Positions 1 through 37,690 of a stretch of DNA of 64,000 nucleotides are shown in pieces; within the stretch, counting starts at the first letter, position 1, and the number at the start of each line of letters is the position of its first letter. The notes under the pieces are model-generated. The model searched no databases. It saw only the letters and a list, made by a program, of their open reading frames with translations, and was not told the DNA's origin. The DNA is from Zonotrichia leucophrys gambelii (Eukaryota; Chordata; Aves; Passeriformes; Passerellidae), in contig NC_088186.1 of assembly GCF_028769735.1 (NCBI RefSeq), positions 4,527,001 to 4,591,000 on the forward strand, written 5' to 3'. Made by a program: the position numbers and the translations under genes.

Positions 1-45
1 CAATCCTGTTCCATAGGAAGTTTCCATCAAATCCTCCTAAGTAAC
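1..45 (-). CDS. POMT1: POMT1 exon 4, partial (window edge)
   Basis: The acceptor is TTGTAG, with the exon starting at 45. The visible part encodes [15 protein letters not shown], in phase with exon 3 (split codon G|GT), and continues past the left window edge. Confidence 0.93.
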
Positions 46-1534
46 CTACAACATAAACAAGAGAATCTCCAGTCTCAAAGCACATATAAAACCTGGTGCT
101 AAATTGGGAACCATTTCCCAAACACACAGCTTCTCCTTGCATGAAGGCCCTCTTTCCCAAAAGGGTCCTCTTTGATACTGCTCTGTCTGCAGCAATACTT
201 GAGAATGTGCAGAGGCACAAAGACTATAAATTGGGAACAAGGGATTCTCAGTGACAAAGTCAGATGTATATTTAATCCCTCCCTCCCATACAGACACTTT
301 GATGTTGTACAGAAAGGAACTGAGGCTATTTCTTGCACTAGCAGTTCTCATCTTACTTTTCTCTTTATCCAAAGGATTGGATTCTGGTCACTGTACAAAG
401 GATTGGATAAAGAGAGGTGATGGAAAAAATCCAAGAGAGAGGATTGGATAAAATGAGGTGATGGATACATGGCTTCATCATCCCCCCCTTTACTCATGCA
501 ACAGCTCCTTAACAATCCTAAATAAAGGAAAACTCAATTCTCTCTGCATCAGGCTCTCATGGGCCTTGTGCTTTCTCCTCATAAGTGGATTTAATGATTC
601 ATTTCTAACCAGCACCTCTCTTTTCCACAGCAACAAGCAACAGGCACTCCCCAGTTCCAGGAGACCTTACCTCCCAAGGCCAGCAGCATGTGGCCAAAGG
701 GTGGGCCACTGTCATCCACAAAGAAGATCCTCTTCATGTAGAGGGAAACAAACTGGCCGTAATAAACTTCATCGAAACTGAAACACCAGAGGCAGAAAAG
801 TGTCAAATCTAACAGCAATGATCCTGCAGGGATACTCAGAAAGCAAACACCAATTTGTTGGTAGAGAGCTAAGAATGCAAGGAAGCACTGAGGCTTTCCT
901 CAGGGATTTTAATTAGGGAAAGATTATCACTGTATTGGCATTGTTCAGCCTGGGAAAGAGAAGGCCTAATTGTGGCTTTGTGGTGCCTGAAGGGAGCCTA
1001 CAGGAAACATGGGCTGAGACTGTAAGAGCCTGGATGGCAGGACAAGGGGGAATGGCTTCACTCTGACAGAGAGTGGGTTGAGATGAATTTTAGGAAAGAA
1101 TTCTTCCCTGTGAGGGTGGGCAGGCCCTGGCACAGGGTGCCCAGAGAAATTGTGGATGCCCCTGCATCCCTGTGTCCAGGGCCAGGCTGGAGCACCTGGG
1201 ATAGTGGAAGGTGTCCCTGTCCACAGCAGGGGGCAGAATAAGATGAGCTTTAAGGATCCCTTCCAACCCAAACCAGTCTGGGATTTTGTGATTCTGTGAT
1301 TTACAGAGGCTGACATCAGTCAGGCTGTGCTCTTCTGCTCCTGCATTCTTGCTCACAAATGTCTGAAAAACAAGTCTGTGTCATTCAGGAATAAAAGAAA
1401 CTCATTACTCACACCACAGCCCGTGGATAGCAAAGCCCCCAGAGACGACTCATTAATCCCATCACAGTCAGTGCCACAAGGCTCACGTTGATCTTTGCAG
1501 TGACCACAACTGGCTCCTTCAGAAACCCCAGCAT
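1..1534 (-). CDS. POMT1: POMT1, protein O-mannosyltransferase 1, N-terminal part (3 exons, cut by window edge)
   Basis: This is the 5' coding part of POMT1, the ER multi-pass enzyme that with POMT2 transfers mannose from dolichyl-phosphate-mannose to Ser/Thr of alpha-dystroglycan and other proteins. Three exons are seen: 1413-1534 (with the ATG), 671-777 and 1-45. Joined, they read [16 protein letters not shown], a hydrophobic first membrane segment around residues 16-34, then FDEVYYGQ with the PMT-family acidic pair D43-E44 in the first luminal loop, then [10 protein letters not shown] and [14 protein letters not shown]. The match to my memory of human POMT1 is very close through all 91 complete codons, and all junctions are GT-AG and keep frame. 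The rest of the roughly 740-residue protein lies beyond the left edge. PRRC2B sits immediately upstream on the same strand, as in human. Confidence 0.96.
46..670 (-). other. POMT1 intron between exons 3 and 4
   Basis: No exon is seen here. The intron holds a short imperfect tandem array around 371-470 in which AGGATTGGAT recurs three times (with GAGGTGATGGA after the last two copies), and a C-run near 482. Confidence 0.7.
671..777 (-). CDS. POMT1: POMT1 exon 3
   Basis: This 107-nt exon covers residues 41-77. The acceptor is TTTCAG and the donor is GTAAGG. It encodes FDEVYYGQ (the acidic D-E pair of the PMT family, essential for catalysis in yeast Pmt1) and [16 protein letters not shown], both nearly identical to human. 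Confidence 0.95.
944..1301 (+). mobile_element. CR1 LINE 3' fragment, plus orientation, in POMT1 intron 2
   Basis: The stretch reads like the 3' end of a CR1 retrotransposon: GCCTGGGAAAGAGAAGGC, CTAATTGTGGC, TGAAGGGAGCCTACAGGAAA, GTGAGGGTGG, GCACAGGGTGCCCAGAGAA, TGTGGATGCCCCTGCATCC, GGTGTCCCTGTCCACAGCAG, then TTTAAGGATCCCTTCCAACC and the terminal repeat GATTTTGTGATTCTGTGAT. It is antisense to POMT1, 5'-truncated as is usual for CR1, and ends 112 bases from exon 2. The frame has no intact ORF. Confidence 0.93.
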
Positions 1535-1556
1535 CCTGTCAGAGGCTTGTCTGAAC
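1413..1556 (-). CDS. POMT1: POMT1 exon 2 with start codon
   Basis: The coding part is 1413-1534 (residues 1-41) and 1535-1556 is 5' UTR. The acceptor is a long pyrimidine stretch ending CCAAG at 1557-1558, and the donor is GTGAGT just below 1413. The start is chosen because it aligns with the human start (M-x-GFLK-x-PVVVTA). The exon encodes the cytosolic tail and the first transmembrane helix, and it ends two bases into the V41 codon. Confidence 0.94.
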
Positions 1557-2932
1557 CTTGGAGAGCAGAGGAGAACAGCAGTCACCCTTTGGCTCACAGA
1601 AAACATCGAGCCTGATTTCTGCTACAAGCAGCTCATGGTAATTAAATTCCCCAAATTCTCTTGCTTTTCATGTTTTTGTGTTTCTATTCTACCTACAGGA
1701 CTAGTTGTAAAAATAAAGTTACTGAACTGACACACTTTTCCTCTGCCCTGCTTCTGCCTGCAGTAGTAAGCTAGAAACCTTGTTTATTCTTACACTGGCT
1801 CTGCAGAAACACAGCAGCTTCATTCTCCAGCCTGTATTCTGCTTTGAGCAAAGAAAACCTCACAGCCCAAATTCTGATGCTATTGATGGACAACCCATGT
1901 GCTCAGGCACCAGATGACCTCACTAACTAACTGAGCTATTTAGAGACCAGGTAGCTTTAAAAAATCTCAAATAAGTTACTTCCTTACAAATGGAGGTATT
2001 TTTTTGGCAGTAGGGAAATGGAGGTATTTGTTTGGGAGGGGCAAATCCCCCAAACGCCCTCTGCATTAGAAAGCTGGTTACTGGAGCACAGGTACAGGTG
2101 CTGTTTAAGCAGAAGTGCTAAAAGCTAGGTCAGAAAATAGCAGAGAATCCGTGCCGTGCCTCCTCACCTCAACACAACGGAAAGTTACCAGAACAAATCC
2201 ATCAGCGTGGCTTTGATCCGGGGAGAACAAAGCGAGATGTGAGCACATCACCAGCATCCAGAGCCACTGGCCTGGTTTCTCTGTGCCTACAAAACACAAG
2301 CGCTGTGTGGAGCTGAGGTTTGCAGGAGCCCCTGGCAGAGCTGTGCCCCCACCCGGGTCTGTCACCCCCTGGCAGGCCCTGCGAGCCCGGGAGCTCCTGG
2401 TGGAGGCCCTGCGGTACAGCGGGGCCCAGGGCAGGTGAGCAGCACCACCTCGGGCTCCTCGGGGTACACTCAAACCTCCGCACCCCTCATGAAGGGGGAG
2501 CAGGGCCAGCACCCCCACCCCGCCCTGTGCCCCCATTAGGCTCTTGGGTGGCATCTCTGATCCCTCAGGTGACCCTCAGAGGGTTACCGAGCCCCACCAC
2601 CCCCCCTGGATCCTCCCTTAGGTGTTTTTGGGGGCAGAGGAGCACCAACCCCAGCCCCCCCCAGAGCCTCGCCCACCCCCCTGAGATCTATGGGGTGAAG
2701 GGGGCGAGTGAACAGCGGGACCAGCATCGCGACCGGGAGCACGCCCGGGAGCAGCACTAGGACCGGAATTTGGATCGGGACTAGGACTGGGACCGTGAGT
2801 AGGATGAGGATTAAGACCGGGACCAAGCCCAGAACCGAGATTGGGATCAGAACCGGGACCCCCGGCCCCTCACGGCCCCACACGGCGCCGGGGGCGTGGC
2901 CTTCCCGCGCGCCGCGCTCCACCCGCCCCTAC
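1557..2932 (-). other. POMT1 intron 1
   Basis: This intron separates the non-coding first exon from the ATG exon. Its 5' part (2300-2930) is GC-rich. It includes C-runs and, at about 2717-2866, a degenerate hexamer array of the GGGACC/GGAACC/GGATCG type. The remainder (1560-2100) is AT-richer and shows nothing recognisable. Reading frames here are shadows of base composition. Confidence 0.75.
2717..2866. repeat. Degenerate GGGAYY hexamer array
   Basis: About 25 units of roughly six bases (GGGACC, GGAACC, GGATCG, GGACTA, GGATTA and so on) follow each other on the plus strand, giving a purine-rich, diverged microsatellite in POMT1 intron 1, about 70 bases from the splice donor. Confidence 0.75.
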
Positions 2933-3060
2933 CTGCCGATACCGGATGTGACGTCAGACGCACGCGTCCGCACGGGCGGAACCAGGAAGTGTTGCCATGG
3001 CAACGCCGCATCTGGTAGCAGGCCCGGCCTCCCAGACATGGCGGCTGTGAGGGACCCGCC
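2933..3060 (-). promoter_or_regulatory. POMT1: POMT1 promoter and non-coding exon 1 (CpG-rich; CRE, X-box, YY1-like site)
   Basis: A clean splice donor, CGGCAG|GTAGGG, ends a non-coding first exon at 2933. Above it are a full cAMP-response element TGACGTCA (2949-2956), an ETS-like CAGGAAGTG (2983-2991), a perfect palindromic RFX X-box GTTGCCATGGCAAC (2991-3004) and a YY1-type ATGGCGGC (3038-3045). CpGs are dense and there is no TATA box, as usual for a housekeeping gene. The transcription start is not visible; it probably lies within 2960-3050. The upstream gene PRRC2B must end only a few hundred to about 2000 bases away. Confidence 0.82.
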
Positions 3061-3114
3061 AGCATCACGGTCATAATCACCGACCCGGCCGCTGGGGCTT
3101 GTGTGCTGTCTGTT

Positions 3115-3330
3115 TAGCTTGTTTCTTTTTTATTGGGTTTGTTTTTTGTTGGTTTTTTTAAAATTTTTTTTGGGGTAGGGGGTGTTTTGTTTGTGTTTTG
3201 TTGGGTTTTTTGTTCGTTTTGGATTTGTTTTCCTTTTATTATTAACTAAAAGAACCAGACAAGGGACTGGGGAATTTGAGAAAAGCATAATCTGCTTTAT
3301 TTTTTTAATTTTTTTTTTTATTTAAATAAG
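3115..3330. repeat. T-rich/GT-rich low-complexity tract (A-rich on the transcribed sense strand)
   Basis: On the plus strand this is a run of TTTTG/TTTGTT units with short G-runs (GGGGTAGGGGG near 3174), then T-runs around 3300-3320. On the minus strand it is A/AAAC-rich and lies between the end of PRRC2B and the POMT1 promoter. It could be a nucleosome-poor spacer. It is not a recognisable transposon. Confidence 0.6.
3235..3322 (-). terminator. Distal poly(A) signal cluster for PRRC2B (candidates)
   Basis: Minus-strand AATAAA occurs at 3235-3240, 3296-3301 and 3317-3322. The downstream sequence is A-rich rather than GU-rich, so these sites may be weak. They mark the furthest plausible PRRC2B 3' end, giving a 3' UTR of about 4.5 kb. 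Confidence 0.35.
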
Positions 3331-3944
3331 GAGAATTCTTTCATATGGAAAGAGCTAATACAATCACATATTTGAAAGGAGAAACAATAGGTACTGAAAC
3401 GAGGAGAAGGGCAATAAAGAGTGTGCCGCAACTGGCCTGGTGATTCCGTGATTCGAATTCCGGTCAGAGTTAAAGTTTCCAAAAAATATAAACAGGTTGC
3501 ACGTTACACAATTATCCATCGTCTGCCCTTTCAAATATCTGGTCTACATGAAAAGACAAAGAGAGGAAAGGCCAAAAAAAATTTACTATACAGGTCATGA
3601 AGTTAAAAGCTTTAAGGAGGACAGTATCCCCTTGAGAAACAACAAATGCAATTCCTACAGAACCAGAGGGAGGATCCAGCTAAGGACAATGCCTAAGACA
3701 TGCTAAGGGGTGAGCGCCTCACTGCTGCAGCTGTGATTCCTGGGGACAGTCAAGGACATCTGGAGCAGCCAGAACAAGCCACTAAACCCAAGGGAGTGTC
3801 TATGGCCACTGGAAAACCTGGTGGTCTTTGGATTCAAATAAACAACAAAAATAGCTGGACTCTACTGTCTCTTTTTTCAGCAAAATGCAACTTTTCTGTC
3901 CATGTGCCACAACTAAGCACGCTGGTGGCTGTTGTAAATTAAAT

Positions 3945-3950
3945 TTTATT
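3945..3950 (-). terminator. Candidate PRRC2B poly(A) signal AATAAA
   Basis: Minus-strand AATAAA is followed within about 20-40 bases by the GU-rich stretch GUGCUUAGUUGUGG (around 3908-3922), the usual arrangement of a vertebrate poly(A) site. Using it would give a 3' UTR of about 3.9 kb. Confidence 0.5.
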
Positions 3951-4902
3951 CACAAATGCAACTTTCTTATGAAGAAACTGGGTTGCTGAATAAAAAATAA
4001 CCAGTGCTACAAGGAATTAACCTGTGCTTAACCAGCCTGGAGCAAAAGGGAGGGTTAAGAAAATGCAACAGAAGGAGGTCCTGGCATGCAGGGGTGCTGG
4101 CTGCAACGTGACTGGTGTAGCCAAGAGGTGAGAGACAGCAAAAACACTCAGCTCATTTGGAATGCCTATCTCTAAATACACAGGAAGCACAGGGCAGCTT
4201 GTGGCTTTGCAGCATTCCTGCCAGGAAGGTGGGGATGGAGTGAGTGGCTCTGTGTGAACACCACACACGGGAGTGCAAGGGGCAGCAAACACATCCAGAG
4301 CAGCTGGCACAGCCAGGAGCAAGCTATGGCACATCAACAGCAAGACCTGTGCCACTGGTGACTGTGCTGCTTGTCTTTTAAAATATGCTGGAGTGCCTTT
4401 TTATTCCTTTTTTTTTTAATTTCCAGACTTGAACGTTGATTTGTTTTTAAATGAAGAGCTACAGCAGAAGGGGTGAGGGCAGCAGCACTGACTGGGGCTG
4501 CTGGCCATGGCAGGGAATCACACAGGAGCTGCAGACCCTCTGCCGAACAAGAGCAGCACTCAGGCTCTCAACATTCCTGCTGCAAAGATGGGCTCCACCT
4601 TTCCCTCCCACTGCACCCTGCACCTTTCCCAGCAGAAGATTTGGTAGCTGACTTCCAGTCAAAGCAAAAGCAACTCACAAAGGAATAAATCAGCAATAAA
4701 TCAACCCTTTAACAGAGCAGACAGCAAGCAGAAGGACCTTCTGTAACTGTACTGATCCATTCTGTGCATCTCCATCCTCCTCTCCACACTGGATTTTTAT
4801 CACCATTCCAGCTCCCTTGGCTTTTCTGTTCCTTTGAGGATCAGAGGCTTTTCCTTTTGAACTTCCAGAGCACCACAAACTGCACTAACCTTGGACTAGC
4901 TT

Positions 4903-4930
4903 TAAACAAACAAACAAACAAACAAACAAG
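4903..4930. repeat. AAAC tetranucleotide repeat
   Basis: About six tandem AAAC units on the plus strand, inside the PRRC2B 3' UTR region. Confidence 0.85.
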
Positions 4931-5199
4931 CAAAAATATATGCCAGAGAAGGATATTGCACTGTAGAAATTTGGGCTCTAAAACTGCTTTCCATCACACA
5001 AAACTCCACTAAGTGAGAGAGAGTCTTGCCAACTGCAGCTGACAGTCACGCAAAGTTGAGAAATGGAATGAAGCTCACATGCATTTCTTGGCCTTTCCTG
5101 CACAGAATAATTCAGACATAATATATAAATAGAGCAGTGAAACAATTACTTTTTCACCTAGACCTACAACATCAAATACGTATAAATAAATTCTAGTGT

Positions 5200-5205
5200 T
5201 TTATT
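5200..5205 (-). terminator. Candidate proximal PRRC2B poly(A) signal AATAAA
   Basis: Minus-strand AATAAA is followed by GAUGUUGUAGGUCUAGGUG about 30-50 bases downstream, a good GU-rich element. It would give a 3' UTR of about 2.65 kb, so alternative polyadenylation is likely. Confidence 0.5.
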
Positions 5206-6339
5206 CTGTTGGGGGAAGGAATGGAGGGATTAAAAGAGAAACAAGGGTGACCTTTTTCAACAGGAAGTTTTGTAGTTCTGATGGCATGTACACCAGAGGG
5301 ACTGCAGTAACTTGGATCTTGCAATAACCCAGTTTCTCCAACACGTTTGACCATTTTGAAGTCACACAGGTGGGAGGAAGGAGGTTAGTGTCTTTGTAAA
5401 GCTGAAGTAGTGTGTCTAGAGTAGGGAAGAGATGAGAAGGGCTCAGGTAAGTCTCTTTAGCCATTTGTTAGATTCTGGGCTTGTATTAGCTAGGGCCAGC
5501 TGGGCAGAAGGATAATAAAAAAAAAAAATCCCAAACAGACAATTCTGCTGTTAATGGTATTTCAAGGGAGAAAATAGAAACAAGGGTGGGATGACTTACT
5601 GGAGGTGCAATCTTTGGAAAACACTGGGAGCAGGACTAGCAGATGAGGATGCAGATCTGGGAGATGTCTGAAGGTTGGGGAAATATTTGTCACTAAATCT
5701 CAAACCCTGTACTTTAAGGAGGATGCTAGAGAGATGCTGGCACACTCTGCTCTGAAATTAAAATCCATAAAACCTAAGGAAAAAAGAGCTCTTATTTTTT
5801 CTTAAAGTACCATCCTATCCCTTTCCCTTCGGGTTCTCTGCCATGTTCCATGGGGACACCTATGGAGAGGGGACATTACTATGCCTAAGTTAGTTTAGGT
5901 TTCTAAGCTCTTTAAAGCTACTGTATAAAAATCATATTTATGCCTAGCTTAAAACTTCAAATGCATCCTTACAAAGTTACAAAGGATCTTTTTCCAGAAA
6001 GGGCAGAGGGAGGGGGGGGAAAAAGCAAACAAAAAAACCAAAAACACCTTTCAGATCCCTTCCCCAATACATTCTTTGTTCAAAATATCTTCTTTGGAAC
6101 CACCACCAAATGACTTTCTGCCACCCAGCAGAGGCTGATGCACAGCCTGTGAGCAAGCCACCATCTCCAAAAACGGTTCTGTCCCTCACTTCAGAGTGAC
6201 CAGCCTACTTTACATTTTGAAAGAGCTAAACAACACAAACCAAATTTTCTGAAAGTAGTTTTTACTTTAGACTACCATCAGGTGAAAGACTCCAAGTCCT
6301 TTCAGGAACTTTTAGGTCCATCCTAAAAAAAATCTACGT

Positions 6340-6370
6340 ACACACACGCACACACACACACGCACACTCA
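6340..6370. repeat. CA/TG dinucleotide repeat in PRRC2B 3' UTR
   Basis: The plus strand shows an interrupted CACACACGCACACACACACACGCACAC. In the PRRC2B transcript this is a (UG)n tract, the kind of sequence bound by CELF/TDP-43-type proteins. Confidence 0.8.
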
Positions 6371-7858
6371 CATAAACCAAAACCAAACAGCCAAAGAAAT
6401 AAAACCCAACCTCTCCCACTGGGATCTTCCTTGTGTAGATCATCAAATACTGGAGAGGAGTGGTGAGGTGATGCTGTACACACACTATATGCAACTGCAT
6501 CAGAGTAAAGAACCCTTTGCTGTTCACCTGGGGAAGGAGAGGAGAAGGATTTTTCCAATCTGCCTCTGGAACCATGAGCTTCCAACCCAAACCAGGAGGT
6601 TCCAAGTGTGCCTTGCAGAGGGGCTTCCTTAGCAACGCATCTCTATGCAAATTTTACAAAAGGCCATGGAATAGAGGAATAGAAAGCAAGACTCAGGGAA
6701 AAGAGCAAAGCTTAGGAGAGCAGCCCCGAGGGTGAACACAATATAGGACAAGTCTCAGGAGACACGAAGAATTCGAGCAGCCAAGGCAGGGAGCATGAGA
6801 GAGCATCACAACTACAAAAAGTAGTCCATACAGACCCGTTGGCTCTAGCCAACTCTTCTGACCCATGTGCTGTGAGAATTTTTTTCTTCCCAACAAACGT
6901 TACACTTTGTAAATCTATGATTTACGTTTTGGCGAGTGTTTTGCAGTCACTAAAAAAAATCCCAAACGCACAAAAAGGAAAAATTAAACACCTAGATCTG
7001 TATGAGCTTGCAACAGAAATCTGGTGGTTTCAGTTTTTTTCCTTAAAATGAAAATGCTAAATTTTGTTGTGCACAAAGCACCCCAAAGCTGTGTTGAAGT
7101 GGTGCAAGTTTCAGGATTTATGCACTGATGTACTACATATCTTTAGTACACATTTCCTCCTACTGCAAGCACTGCCTCTAGCTTAAAACAAAAATACTGA
7201 AAAATAAACAGATGTCTTATCTGTCCTGTTTTTTTTTAATCAAATAGTCTGAAAGGCTAAATCATCTGGGGAAATACACCCAAACAAACTCGAACTCTCA
7301 ACATAGCACAGAACCATATACAAAACTAAGCAGAGTTTTGTCAGAACACCATTTTAGCTGAAGGGAATTCTTTTCTGAAAGGAATGAGGAAAGCAGAAAG
7401 AAGGGGGGAATGAGAGAACATATAAAAGTTCTGCTATAAACAAAGATACAGCTTTTTTGTAAAAACCTCAGCTGCCTTTAAAATGAAAAACCTCAAACTA
7501 AACCCCTCTCCCCCAGTTGCCACTCTGCTGAGACAGAAGTAGGGAAGGAGAAGGACGGGCTTTGCCAAGTGAGCAATCACAGCTACCTGTGGATGGGGCA
7601 CAGGGAGGGGGAAAAATAAAAAAAAAAATGGCTAAAGCCACTTAAAAGTCACATGATTGGTTTGTTTTAAAGCAAGCAGGTCAATGTCATATCCACTGTT
7701 TCAAACTGCTTTGTTGGGAGAGGGGCTTGAATGATGTTGCTGTAGTCAGTCAGTGTGGGGTGGGGATAGATCTGGTGAGATTTTCAGGAGATCCAGTGGG
7801 GTCCAGTCTAAGCTGTGGTGCCTCTCAGGCAGCAGGACCAGGCAGGCATCAGGTGCTC

Positions 7859-36517
<28,659 letters not shown>

Positions 36518-37659
36518 CTTTGAATGGAAGAGAACAGGAAAACCCCATCAAATGCATTGTTCAGTCATGCAAAACACAGAACACACACAACAGCAAGAAC
36601 TGAACATACAAGTGAGCACACACACCAAGATACAAGTTTTAACTCCCTCCTCTTTAAGTCACAAGAAACTTCTGGGCTTTAAAAATTACAAACTGAATGA
36701 AAAGAACTGCAGGAACACACTTCTCATTGCATCTTTTTTCTGCCACTCTAGTGCTGAAAGAAGTGAGATCCTTAAAGTATGAGAACACAAGAGGGGAGGG
36801 GGTCAACAAGTCCTTGCTTTGAAAGAGTAAAGCTGACAATAAACAGCTAAACACAAGGATTCCTAAACATAAATGCCAGAAAAGCACTGTATCTTTGTAT
36901 CTTATACCACACTAGAATTTATCATTGCATTTCCCCTGAAGCACTGGGTTTGTAATGTTTAGATTATGGTTCCACACTGGCCACAGTTATACCAGCAATT
37001 AATGCTTTGACAGCATCAATGGAAGACAACAGAACTATTTCTCCAAATCCCCTTTTCTCATCAGCTGGCCAAGAAAGAGAGTTATGGAGTCAGAAAAAAC
37101 TGCTCAACTGTACCAGATTCAGGTTCTTGAGCCTGTGAGTTCAGCTGTTCTACTATGAATTCCCCAAACACATTACCAAAAAATTATATTCCTCTGTTGC
37201 TGGCATCTTGAACATAATTTTTAGCTTGAAATGTACTTTCTGTAATGGATGTGGTTTGTTAATTTTTCAATCTGATCTTTGCTGGCACAACATGCTGTGA
37301 GTAACACCAATCATGCAGGCAGTCTCCTTACTTTGACTTTTTGGCTCTTGGAACCTAGGATAAAGTTGAAACATATAGTGCTCACACTGTACATCAAAAG
37401 TTGATGTCAGAAAAGACATTTTGCTTACTTCCAATGGACCTATCTTACATTTTTTAAAGCATCATTCTGTTCTAAGTTTTCTCAAGTCTAGGAGCATCAT
37501 CTAACCTTTTCTCACATAATTTAGATTTCCAGATTTTTTTGTTGTAAAGCCTCTACTTCAAGCCCAAAACTGCTGGCAGTTTCTTTTCACCATCTGTTAC
37601 GGTAAAATGAAACCATTCTAGGGTTTCAACTCTGTGTTGGGAGTAACAAAACACTATAT

Positions 37660-37690
37660 ACATGTGTGTGTGTGTATATATACACACATA
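37660..37690. repeat. TG/TA microsatellite, self-complementary
   Basis: The plus strand reads ACATGTGTGTGTGTGTATAT then ATACACACATA, a purine-pyrimidine alternating stretch that can fold back on itself. Confidence 0.85.

Larger units (their letters stand above)
3300..7858 (-). other. PRRC2B: PRRC2B 3' UTR and downstream flank
   Basis: From the stop at 7859 leftward there is no further coding exon before the POMT1 promoter. The stretch is AU-rich, with several AATAAA signals on the minus strand (5200, 4400, 3945, 3317, 3296, 3235), a TG repeat in the transcript sense (6340-6370) and an AAAC repeat on plus at about 4903-4930. Where transcription really stops is not decided by the sequence. Confidence 0.7.

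Noticed and set aside
2105..3080. Open frames of 110-150 codons in POMT1 intron 1 and promoter
   Set aside because: Low-complexity Gly/Pro/Arg and TG-repeat translations of a degenerate hexamer array; splice evidence places this stretch in intron 1 and the promoter.
3430..3456. Possible CR1 tail (GTGATTCCGTGATTCG)
   Set aside because: Only two 8-mer-like units with no CR1 body next to them.
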